From: Scleroderma bovista
Taxonomy: Eukaryota; Basidiomycota; Agaricomycetes; Boletales; Sclerodermataceae
Assembly: GCA_037178675.1 (NCBI GenBank)
Contig: JAYMGJ010000029.1
Coordinates: 62,001 to 126,000, forward strand
Length of the DNA stretch: 64,000 bases
Direction of reading: 5' to 3'
Shown here: positions 34,224 through 44,823 of the stretch, piece after piece
Layout of the letters: each line of letters begins with the position of its first letter
Numbering within the stretch: the first letter of the stretch is position 1
Notes under the pieces: generated by a model
What the model saw: the letters and a program-made list of their open reading frames with translations, nothing else
The model's database searches: none
What the model was told of the DNA's origin: nothing
Program-made: the position numbers and the translations under genes

Positions 34224-34231
34224 TCACGTGA
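34224..34231. promoter_or_regulatory. palindromic E-box TCACGTGA upstream of PPWD1
   Basis: Octamer within the 10-bp palindrome GTCACGTGAC, 54 bp upstream of the PPWD1 start codon. The intergenic gap to the AN1 gene is only 96 bp, so this is the proximal promoter. See the matching sites near nas2 and bL35m/UFD2. Confidence 0.55.
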
Positions 34232-34265
34232 CAAAACTAGGACGTCCATTGCAGAAATACTACCG

Positions 34266-35459
34266 CTACATAACCACACACTCCTTGTCCGACTTCACTC
34301 CCTTTGCCCGCCCCGCCTCTTCTGATGCCAAGATGAGCTTCTCTTGTTCGGTGAGAAGCTACAGAGCACTGCAGTCAGCACAGCTTCCTTGGCTCCTGTG
34401 ATTGACATACCCCTTTCTTCGCACGCTCCATCATCGCCTTCCGCCTGCTTTCTTTCTCCGCCTTCGCGCGACTAGGAATACAATGAGGGAATATAGATAC
34501 ATTAAGCAGTGGAAAAAATGGGCCGTGGCACAAATGATAATGGATCCCATGTGGATTTCGAGGGCATTACATTATTGTTCGAATTAAGAGCGGTAGGTGT
34601 AGGCGTATTAGGTGATGGCGAACGTGATGGCATTTGCGTCGATGTAGTCGATGCGTTTGTAAGAGTGCTAACGCGTTATGAGTGTTGACTTGGTGGCAGC
34701 CAACGGAAGTGAACGTACCGCTCAGTCTTGGAAAAGAGGTTACTAAGCGGTGGAGTGGAGCTACTTGAGGTAGATGGCACCGAGGGTTTCGGGGTATCAG
34801 ACGTCCTCTTAGACAAAGGTATCTTGTTGGAAGCAGAGGTGGAAATAGTTGCCTTCCTGAGTGCCGCTGACAGTGTCTTCTGGTGCATCGAAGAGGACGG
34901 TTGCGCTGGTGCAGCAGTTGCACAGTCATGGTCCTTCGGGAACCGATGCTGAGGACAATACTGCTTGTGGCAGGTCTGAAGGACATGTCAGTATCACTAG
35001 GACGTACAGAAACAGGTGCACACATCACAACTTATCGGTGCGAAGAGCACTTTGCCACATTTGTCTCGAGCACAGATGGGTGTCGACCTGGCCTTGCCAG
35101 ACTTGCCAGTCATTACGCTGCATTCATTGCTAATGTGCCTTTCCATGCGGATATTTGGATCCTGCCCTGGTGGTATAGCGACAGGGCTGTTGCACAATGG
35201 ACCTTTCGGAAATCAGTACGAGGTGACTGACAATATACAGGATGTACATACAGCTCGGTGCGACACGATTATGTTTGCTCTCATCATATCTTGGACACTT
35301 GTGGGCGGTGACGGTGAAATGGCCCGCGCAGAAACTCTCAGAACAATGATCACATTTGAACGGCAGGAAGTCTACGAGTAAGCACGATGCTTCCGAGCAT
35401 TGGTGACCGACGGCCAGGAGATGGGAATCGCGCTCTGCACGGGAATTTGTCGCAGGCAT
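34266..35459 (-). CDS. AN1-type zinc-finger protein (ZFAND2/Cuz1-like) with C-terminal CaaX box
   Basis: ZFAND2/Cuz1 proteins link ubiquitin, p97/Cdc48 and the proteasome under proteotoxic stress. Two AN1 fingers are visible: HQCSEASCLLVDFLPFKCDH then CAGHFTVTAHKCP near residue 20-55, and CARDKCGKVLFAPISCDTCH then QYCPQHRFPKDHDC near 110-150. A Ser/Thr-rich linker with KTISTSASN-like text follows. The best C-terminal splice continues as RRAKAEKESRRKAMMERAKK, then LLTEQEKLILASEEAGRAKG, and ends DKECVVM, a CaaX prenylation signal. The last-but-one intron is long, about 270 nt, and contains a frame ending PLSFVPRPIFSTA that could serve as an alternative last exon without the CaaX box. The start at 35459 precedes the first finger directly. 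Confidence 0.85.
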
Positions 35460-35985
35460 ATCCAGGAGGAAGAAAGTCTATGTAGAAAGGTGAGATGAAG
35501 GAAAGGGAAAAGCTAGTGCTGCGTTATAAAGGTCTTCCAGCATGGACACGCGTCTTGTTGATGACGTGAGAAAGTCACCCCACAGCGAGGGGTTCCCGTA
35601 GTATTCCTGTGCAGACCCGAGGTTACGCGTTGCGGGAGTCATGTACTTGGATTCCGGTGTGTGAGTTCATGGATGACATGGCTCTGACGCCGGATGCTGC
35701 CACTGGTGAACATTGCCGAGATCATGTCACCTCAGGCCTCAGGTTGACCGTTGCGTGCATCGTGATGAGGCCCAATGCACTATATGTAGGAAGGTGGCGA
35801 TTGAGCAGAGGAAGCACTAGCCGTTGAAGAAGATCTGTAATAGATGGCATCTGCATTCGGTTACCAGCCGATGACATTAGCTGGCGGCATCTGACATCAG
35901 ATAGTAGTAGTCGGAGTGTCTTCCATCGAATCGTTGGTCTGTCTTGGGGAGAATATATAATCTCATTTCTGCAGTACTTGCTGGA
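35460..35985. other. divergent promoter region
   Basis: About 0.5 kb between the AN1 gene (-) and the histidine phosphatase (+). A TATATAA at 35954-35960 lies about 26 bp upstream of the phosphatase start. No gene was seen. Confidence 0.4.
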
Positions 35986-37192
35986 ATGATCACAGTGACA
36001 TTCGTAAGTATTTCCACTAAGCCAATTCATTTGTCCCACCTATCGGTCTTCAGGTTAGACACGGGGAATCTACTGACAACCTAGTACGCTAGTAACCCAA
36101 TGATTTAGCAAGCAGAGCCGGGCTGATATCATTCAGCGGACGGTGTGGGCAGGGTGGGCTGATGCACCGCTAAGTCATCACGGTAGGTGACCATTGCCAC
36201 CGAATCGGTCCCCTGCAGTTGGGACATACTCATACTGTATACTAGGAATGAACGTGAGCGATCGATCTAAATCTACTCCCCTTTCTTCACAACATACACC
36301 CCCAGCAAGCTAGGGCTCTGGGAGAAGCATTCACAAACATCCGACTGACAGCAATCTACACGTCCCCACTAAAACGAGCTTCAATAACAGCAAACGCATT
36401 ATTTGATGCCCAACCTGATCCAAAGCCTTCCGTCCACATTTCCCCCCTCCTAAAAGAGCAAAATTTCGGGAAAGCAGAGGGAGCTTCTTGGTTAGGGCGG
36501 CAGGATCCCAACATGACTCTAGAAGAACATTTCGCTAGTGGCAAATACCCGATGCTGCTTGATCGCAAGCTCAAATTTCCAGACGGTGAAAGCTTGAATG
36601 AGCTCGCAGCACGTGCGGACCAAGCTATTCGTAAACTGGTCTTACCTCACGTGCTGCAAGCGGCCAGAACGGGAACCCAAGACGTTCACATTGCTCTTGT
36701 CAGCCATGGACTCTGCATCAGTGAAATGGTGGCAGCCCTTGTCAGAAGAGGCCAAGACGAAGCTCCGCACACACATTACCGAGGACTATTGAACACAGCC
36801 TGGACTCGGGCAATAGTACGAGCCAAGGTATATTCGAGTGTAATCCCATGATACCATTGATAAATTGTTGTCCAGAGGGAGAGCACTGGAGAAGCCATGA
36901 ATACCAGTGAAGACGATCTTCCCTCTTTACTTGTCGATGTCACGGACATCAACCGTCACGAACATATAAGCACTGTGGTATAATCTGCCTTGCAGACTGA
37001 ATTTGCAGCAATTTTAATGGTTGTTCCTCACAGAAACGCCAGAAAGGAGGCATTGGCAGTTCAGCTTATGACCCCAAACAACAAGATATCCGTGACTTCT
37101 TTGGAGGAAAAGCAGTGAAGAAGCCTGTCGAAGCCCTCGAGCATAGTGAGAGCAATGCACTGGATCTTGAAGTCGAATTAGGAAAGAATTGA
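35986..37192 (+). CDS. histidine phosphatase (phosphoglycerate mutase-like) with a C-terminal PIP-box
   Basis: Seven exons (35986-36003, 36054-36083, 36137-36182, 36246-36253, 36306-36827, 36876-36977, 37034-37192) encode 294 residues. The start MITVTFVRHGESTDNL carries the phospho-acceptor RHG. Other family marks are WAGWADAPLSHHGMNQARAL, AIYTSPLKRA and the second catalytic His in ALVSHGLCISEM. Exon 4 is an 8-nt microexon (GAATGAAC) that completes GMN. After the catalytic domain comes a tail of about 80 residues containing QQDIRDFF, a perfect match to the PCNA-binding consensus QxxIxxFF. Substrate class within the superfamily cannot be told from sequence. Confidence 0.88.
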
Positions 37193-37351
37193 CCCGGGTT
37201 GAATTGGATGATCCACTGCGCTGTAGATAATTAATTGTTTGGAGGCGTGAATTACATCGTGTAAAGTACACATTGATCTGATTTCAAAGCAAATGAGAAA
37301 CCATCAGGAACATAGCGAGGTTACCAACCTAGTAGGTAACAAGAGATGCAT

Positions 37352-37663
37352 TCAATTGCCATACGGAAGCAGTTTCTTCAAAATTGAGGTTTGGGTATTG
37401 CTGGAGTATGCAGTTTCCCCTAGATGGTTCTTCCGCCCAGGCCTTTTTACCACGTTCAAATGTGCGTGTCCGGCATGAGCCTAGCAAGCATATGCAGTAA
37501 TCTGAACGTCCGGAAGAGATATACGACCCACCCGCTTGAACTTCCCATTGGCAATAGCACGCCACCTCTTCTTTGTTCCGCTATGAGATTTTAGCTTTGG
37601 AAAGTCTACGATGGCCGTCGTCGAGAATAAACGCGTTTTCGACAACAGATGCGGCAAAAACAT
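37352..37663 (-). CDS. mitochondrial large-subunit ribosomal protein bL35m
   Basis: Two exons (37663-37532, 37480-37352) encode 86 residues. MFLPHLLSKTRLFSTT looks like a mitochondrial presequence. The body has the bL35 signature KLKSHSGTKKRWRAIANGKF, then AHAGHAHLNVVKRPGRKN and TAYSSNTQTSILKKLLPY. It is divergent from UFD2 with 110 bp between start codons, sharing a single TCACGTGA site. Confidence 0.88.
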
Positions 37664-37773
37664 GGCTTGAGTTGGGGCAACGGATGGCCACAAAACCACA
37701 AGTCCGACGGTCGTCACGTGAGTAACGTAATGGGGCTCTGGGTTAGCCGATCACGATTTCACTGCTAACCACC
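37664..37773. promoter_or_regulatory. 110-bp bidirectional promoter of bL35m and UFD2
   Basis: The whole interval between two divergent start codons. It contains one TCACGTGA palindrome (37714-37721), 50 bp from the bL35m ATG and 52 bp from the UFD2 ATG, so it is placed almost at the centre. Confidence 0.7.
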
Positions 37774-40700
37774 ATGAACGACCCACAGAGTGATGCCGAC
37801 CGTGTAAGTTGTAGATATATCACTCGAATCGACTAAGATGTGCCCTCAGATTCGTGCCAAGCGTCTTGCGAAACTTCAAACCGGACGATCGACCGCAGCA
37901 TTGTCAGACGCCTCCACTGCCTCGGGTTCCTCCCCTGCACCAGAACCATCCGCGCCAGCCACAGGTCCTGTACAGGTAAAACCGAAGCAAGTTCCTCGAC
38001 CAATTTCAGTTACACCAACCGCGCCACAACTGCCATCCGTACCGTTGAAAAGAAAGTTACCACAGGCAGTCCAGAAAGTCGATCTGCCAACTTGGGAAAA
38101 CGAAATCATCACGGAAATATTCAAAGTTACTTTAGATGTGAGCTTACTTTTTATGCCGTTAATATTCATCTTGAAAGGCGGTCAGCGCTCGATTGCTGAG
38201 CGCAGCAACTATGTCGTTGTGTGGCTCAAAAATCTGGAGACCGAGCTGGTTTCGGAGGGGTACAGTACGTCGGAAAGGGCTTTACATTTTCCATATACTT
38301 ACCTGGAATGAATGCAGATAAGGGGTCTTCCCTCCACCTCTCCGGGGAAATATTAGATCGACTGCTCATAGCGCGTTTAGAGCTAGATCCCCAAGCCATG
38401 TCGTGAGTCCATTATATTCACATCGACTGCATAACTAAGGGCTACAAGTGATGATTTGGAGTATGTTGCTGTTCTGGCATCACTGCCTGCTCAGATGACC
38501 GTGTTTGAGTACTTGGTTGGCTGCTGGAAACGGGTGACTAGGGCAAGGAATACCCTCACAAAGAAGGTCTGTGCACTACTTCGAAGCCGTCGTGCATTGC
38601 ATAAACTTTTTTTAGAATCCTGTGAACGAATTGCAACAAGCAGCAGCACTCTTAGAAAAGGCTAACAATCTCATTATCAGCTATGCTGGCTTAAACATAC
38701 AAGAACCCGAGATGTTCCCCCAGCCCCAAGGGTGGGTTTTAATTGTCGCTCTGACGGCTTTCGTTGTTAAATTGGGACAGGCGACAGATTGGACCGTCCG
38801 AACTCGTCGCTCCTTTACTTTCATTATCGGCACTCTCCTCTCCTCTTGCGTCTTCTTTGTCCTCGGAGAATGCGTTGGACCCTACGGAAGTCGTGCCTTT
38901 CCTACAGGATCTAGCCTGTCGGTTTGAAGCCGATGATGAATTAGAAACTGTCCTAGGATCAGTCGTAGACCAGCTCTTGTTTCACGAATCCTTGATGCGA
39001 CCCGAAGGTATCGGCGGAAGTGACTCTTCTTGGCGTTCTGTTATCAACGGTGTCGAAGCCCTTGTCAGCATAAAGAGTATCGCTCTGATGTTCACACGGC
39101 TTCCGCTATGGAGTCCTCCGAACGCAACTGCTGCCACATTCGAGAGGCAATCCCTCATGGGTCCTTTGTGTCGTCTGGGGGTTTTCAGCAGAGAATGGGT
39201 GAGGTTTCTGTCAGGTTCGTGGCTGCCTGACTGAACCCTTCTAGCCCTACATCGCCCAGACATATTTTTCGGATCCAACAAAGCGTTCTCGAAGTGATGT
39301 GGAGTCATCTAATGCAAGCCTGAGGAGCACTATGAAGAGTTTGCAGGTACATGAATTAGTGCACAGTGTACTCACTGGCTGACTTGGTCAAGTCCTCGCT
39401 CTTCTCGATATTCAACACCCTTGTCAGGGCATCTCCGGAATCCAGAGAAGCTGTCCTCGAATATTTTGCTACTATTGTTAAACTGAACATCAAGCGCGCG
39501 GGTATGCAGGTGGGCCGGGTCTTCTGGACGGGATGTTGTATCTTTCTCAACTCTTTCTAGGTCGAGCCTGAGACAGTGGCAACGGATAGTTTCATGGTAA
39601 ATTTGCAAAGCGTGTTACTTCGCTTTGCAGAGCCCTTCATGGACGCACGTTATTCCAAGGTTTGTGTTGTTTTTAGGACGCCACGCTGTCTCTGAAGTCT
39701 CCATAGATAGATCGCATTGACCCCCTTTACTTCGCGGTCTCGAACAGAATAGACATTAAAGAGGAGACAAGGATAAAGGCCACAAGCGACGAGGCCGCGA
39801 AGTGGGTAGAAGAAAACAAGTCACTAGGTTTGTTGTCGATACCATCTCAGGCTGATGGCTGATAATTTGACAGCTGCGATGCCAAATTTTATCTCTGAGA
39901 TTTTCTACCTTTGTGATGCTTTCGCCCACTACGGCTATCTGAGAACGATCCAAACTTATGAAGACTTTGCAAAGCATGTTGACGAACTTCAGCGTCACCA
40001 CGACATGATGAATGGCGATAGATCGTGGGTAGGGGTACGTTCAGCCAATCTTCCATCATGACGTACTTCCGACTAGTCGCAGACGCCGTTCCAAGCCAGG
40101 AACGAAGCTGCTCTTAACCAATGCAAGGTATGGCCACTAACCTTTTTACTGAGTTTATTGTCACCTTATTCCCGTCCAGCAACAAATAGAGAAACTTCAA
40201 GCCCACCAGCTCGCATTTCGGGTCCAATTGCTTGAACCCGACCTCGTCTTCCGATATATTGGCTTCACTAACTTTGTATCTACTTGGTTAATTCGCAGAG
40301 TAGATCCGAAGGGAACACATCCTAACCCAACAGCGGTGTGCGTCAGTTACATAGAGCATAGTTTACATTCATTTTAAGGTCACCGTAGGTTGCCTCTACG
40401 ACAGGAAGTTCCCATGTCCTTCCGAGTCCTCCCAGAATACATACTGGAAGATGTGGTTGAATACTTCCTCTTCGTGGTTCGGTACGTCGGCGTCTGCCTT
40501 TGGTCAGTATGTGTATGTTAACCAATCCGAATGTCTTGTAGTCATGCTCCAGATAGCCTGGACTTGTCGGGAAAGCAGGAGCTGGTTATCTTCGCACTGA
40601 CCTTCCTGACCTCGACATGGTATATTAAGAACCCTTTTTTGAAAGCCAAGATTAACGAAGTTTGTGGTCACACTTCGTACCGACCACGGAACTGAGGTTT

Positions 40701-42172
40701 CTACAGGCTATCTTTTATGGTGTCTTGCCATACGCTCATGAGCGTAATGGTATATTAAGTGGCGTATTGAACAGTCATCCTCTAGCTTTGAAGCATCTTA
40801 TACCGGCTTTGACTCACTTTTATATCGGTGTGTTTAACTTTTCTACGTACTTCCGTACCTTGCTGCTGAAAATGATTATTTGCAGAGGTTGAACAAACCG
40901 GAGCTAGCTCGCAGTTTTACGATAAATTCAGTACGTAACCTAGTTTAGAGAGCTTTTTTCCGCTGATACCCTATTACATTTAGATGCGAGGTCCGTCATG
41001 GAGTTTCTCTAACCAGCTTTCATTCATCTGTTTTTAAGGAGGAACATTGCCTATATTTTGAAAGCAATTTGGGACAATCCAGTTCACCGTGAGGCACTCA
41101 ATGCTGAAGCGAAGTAATTCCTCGCCCCATGATCAGGTGCTTGTTTACTGAAATTCGTCTTCAGAAACGTCGACAAGTTCGTTCGATTCGTTAACCTAAT
41201 GATCAACGATGTCACCTATCTCATGGACGAGTCGCTGAGTGAACTGACGCAAATCCATAACATCCAAACGGAGATGCGCGACCAAGCTGCGTGGGAAGCT
41301 CGTCCAGCACAATACCGTCGAGAGAGGGAAGGCACACTTCGAGGACTCGAACGTCATGCGTCGGGCTATACCACCCTTGGTAAATCGACTGTAGGTTTGT
41401 TGAGGGATTTCACTGCGGAGACCAAGGCACCGTTCATGATGCCCGAAATCGTTGACAAATTGGCTGCTATGTTGGACTATAACCTGGAGGCCCTCGTTGG
41501 ACCCAAGTGCTCAGAGTTGAAGGTAAAGGAACCAGAGAAATACAGCTTCAACCCGAGACTTCTTCTGAGCGATATCTTGCAAGTCTATCTAAATCTCAGC
41601 GGCGAGGACGAATTCGTGCGTGCAGTGGCGAATGACGGACGTAGTTACACGCCAGAGCTATTTGAAACTGCCATAGAAAGGGCCCGGAGGATTCCACTCA
41701 AAACGGAGTCAGAGTTGGGACAGCTCCGTGCATTCGCCATCAAAGTCGAAGAGACGAAGGCCTCCATTGAGCAAGAAGAGGACGTGGGCGAAGTTCCAGA
41801 CGAATTTCTGGGTATGCTCTCTATACCAAAGGGTTGAATTCAGGTGAACTGACTGGATAGTAGATCCGTTGATGTTTACACTCATGCGCGACCCTGTAAC
41901 GCTGCCATCATCTCGAGCGGTTATTGATAGATCAACAATCAAATCGCACTTACTCTCGGATACCAAGGACCCCTTCAACCGTGTGCCGCTCACTATCGAT
42001 GACGTCCTTCCGAGTATGGTTTCTAATTTCGTGGAGGTTCAGGACTAACGACCGCAATAGACCCAGAGCTCAAGGCGAAGATTGACACCTTCATTGCGGA
42101 GAGACGTAAGCAAATGACAGAAACGAAGAAACTACAACAAGAATCTGTCAACATGGACGTCACGATGAGCTG
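37774..42172 (+). CDS. UFD2: ubiquitin conjugation factor E4 (U-box ligase)
   Basis: Ufd2 extends ubiquitin chains on substrates handed over by Cdc48/p97. Exon 1 (37774-37803, [10 protein letters not shown]) is followed by [10 protein letters not shown] from 37850, then a Ser/Pro/Ala-rich linker and the large helical core. Core segments include [15 protein letters not shown] helices, NMVYIL-like [34 protein letters not shown], and [17 protein letters not shown]. The C-terminal U-box reads [20 protein letters not shown] then [20 protein letters not shown]. The gene has roughly 20 exons. I checked the 5', 3' and several middle junctions but not every one, and expect about 1,050-1,100 residues. 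Confidence 0.93.
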
Positions 42173-42293
42173 AATCATTTGAACCGTTCTGCTATGCACC
42201 ACTTAAGTAAATTGTATCAGTCCACATTACTACACCAGACACCAGGTAGACTACAGTCATCCAGGAAAAGAGAGCGTATATCAAGGTTCGCTC

Positions 42294-43141
42294 CTATTTT
42301 TTCTTCTTCTTAGTACCACGCCCACCAGCAGTCGAGCCTCCTCGTCCTCTCCCGGTACCACCCCGTCCAGGTTTCCTGCCGCGTGTAGGTTTAGGTTGGC
42401 CTGAAATTGAGTGAACTCACAAAAATCGCCACAAAAAATCGTCTCCAGGGGCATACCATCCTGTTCACCATCCTCGTCGTAGTCAGTACCAACATCTGTT
42501 CCGGTTAAAACACTGTCCCTCGGGGTGAAAGCAGCGCCTTCGTCGCCACTTTCCTGCGTTAGTGCACTGCTATCGCTATCTCCGCTGACTAGACCAGCCA
42601 TATCCGCCTTATTTTTATGCCGTTTTGGTGCTTTGGGTTTTGTTTTGCTGGGTTGGCGAGGTGACGGTGCAGGTGACGAGGAAGGAATGGATGCCGTAGC
42701 CCGTATACGACGCGTTGCAACGAGCGAGTCCAATGTCTCGTCGGGTGGGAACGAATACTCTTCCCTGAAGAACGGGTGCATCGAGAGATTCTCCGAAGGC
42801 GACGGGGACCTGACGATGTGCGGAGTCGAGGAATGGCTTGACCCCGAAGTATAATAGCCCTCTAGTTCCTTGATCGAAATATGGGTCAGCCAGAGATCTA
42901 TAGCTGAGAAGACCATGCACACCGCCGCTTCCAATGCTTCAAGATCATAACACGATTGCAGCTTTTCCCATATGCATTCCACAGGAACCACGCGACCAGT
43001 GTCGGTAAAGATGGAGTTGCGTATGGCTAGGACATGGAAATGCTTGTGTAGTCCGACTGGTCTCGCTCTCATAACAGAGCGGAAGAAAGAAATTTCTCCT
43101 TCCACGCTGTCGAGGAGTTCCCGGGCACTCTCTGGTTCCAT
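42294..43141 (-). CDS. EAF7: NuA4 histone acetyltransferase subunit Eaf7 (MRGBP)
   Basis: Three exons (43141-42923, 42868-42457, 42400-42294) encode 245 residues. The conserved N-terminal domain reads LLDSVEGEISFFRSVMRARP, KHFHVLAIRNSIF and WEKLQSCYDLEAL, as in Eaf7/MRGBP proteins. The middle is Ser/Pro- and Lys-rich and the end is a Gly/Arg then poly-Lys tail, typical of chromatin-binding tails. The ATG at 43141 sits directly before the domain. It is convergent with UFD2, 121 bp apart. Confidence 0.85.
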
Positions 43142-43517
43142 TCCAATGACGACAATATCAAACCGTTGTGGTGTAATGGTTGAAAAGTGTAGCACACCCA
43201 AGAATAGCATTGTCCTTGAGTAAAGACCACCAAATCCGAGTCCCACCAAGGGTCTGCATACTGTACGCTAATAACACAACATACTCTTAGTTAAACAACA
43301 GCGATGCACTAGAAGCTGTCTAACTACCATGGAGGGTATAGGACTATTATGAACAATAAGTGAGTGAGAAACGAGTGTCAATATTGTGGAAGGAGTGGCG
43401 GTTCAGTGGCGACTGATTGGATTATGGTATGGGCGGTAATGACCTCTGACCAGTGTTCATTGCGAAAAGTGCGGATGGAATGCGGAGGAAATGTGGGCAT
43501 CTCAACCCATCTATGTG

Positions 43518-44710
43518 CTATCTTCGCACGAAGATGGCAACCAGAACGATGAAAGGTATATATGTGAATAGCGAGACAACTGCCATCAAGCGGCATCGAA
43601 AACGCCAGGACTTCGCGTCTACTCGGGGTAATCAGAACCCGCATTACGGCCACGATAAACAAACACCCACCGTGTTCTATCTGAGGATCATCGATAATGG
43701 TAACTGCCTTCTCCAAGGTGGCATCCCCAGCGGTTCTAGTTTTTGGAACTGGTATGCAAAGCGCGGCTATCCACCACAAGGGGAAAAGGATGAAACCGAT
43801 GAAGAATAACCACGCTTGGAGAGGAGAACCCGGCTCATCCTCTGTGGCAAAGTGCAACCCCCATTCCGTTTCCTTGAGTTTTTTGGGGGGCTTTCGAGGA
43901 TCTCGCATATGGAATTTAGTTGACGTGGCGATGGAAGGTGCATGCGGTGAGACAAGAGCACTGATTGGAATGGATATTTGCGACATGGACTGGCGACGGT
44001 CGTGAGATTTTTTGTGGGTGTAAGGTAGATGATGATCTGCTGGTTGTGAATGAGTGGATGCAGCACGCGAAGGTGTGCAAGGAGGAGCGCCACGAGAGCT
44101 AGTACCACTCGGCCAAGCGAGATGTTTGCTACTGCTCCTGGATTGTTCCTGGATCGACGGCGGTCGCGAATGTGAAGGGGTAGCGAACGGAGAGACAGAC
44201 GACAATCTTGCGCGTTTTCTGTGGTACGAAGACGGCGCGTGCGACGAGCTAGAAATCCGTTGACCTTGTTTCATATACATATTTAATATGGGCCGATAGC
44301 GTGCACATTGTGACGTAAACTGCAAAGAGCTACTCACTTCGGGTCTCGGGAGGGATGACAAACGTAGCGCGTTGACCTTCCTTCTTTTGCTCAGGAGGGG
44401 TGGTGTCGAGGTCGTCTGCTTTTCGCTTCCCTCTGCTTTTGTCGCTCAGGTATTTGGACGCCGGCGTCGGGGTCGCAGGAACTTCATCAACGGGTCGTGA
44501 TGCGCCATCGGGGCTCGGGGTTGACGGACCATACATAAGTGCTCGTGACTGCGAAATGGTAGTGTAGGGGTGAAGTAAATGGTGTCTTGCGGGGGTCTGC
44601 AATGATGATGCGGAGCGACCTAGGCTTGAAGGATGATAAGTTGTGCTCGTTTCGTATTTCGGGCCATGTCGTGTTTCCACAGCAGATAAGCTCCGCTTCA
44701 CCTCAGCCAT
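43518..44710 (-). CDS. fungal serine-rich membrane protein of unknown function
   Basis: The start MAEVKRSLSAVETRHG at 44710 opens a long Ser/Pro/Arg-rich cytosolic-looking region across two or three exons. A WGLHFATEDE segment is followed by PLQAWLFFIGFILFPLWWIA, a clear transmembrane helix. After an intron near 43680 comes DAKSWRFRCRLMAVVSLFTY and IPFIVLVAIF, a second helix, and the stop at 43518. This layout is found in a conserved, uncharacterised family of fungal serine-rich proteins. No catalytic motif is visible. Confidence 0.6.
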
Positions 44711-44823
44711 TTTCGGACCTGCACTACTATCACTATAATCCCCAAAGCTGTGGCGATAAAGAGAGAGAGAGGACTTGATACGTGTCGTGGCGGCTCTGCC
44801 AGCTGTAAGAACTCCAATTAGTG

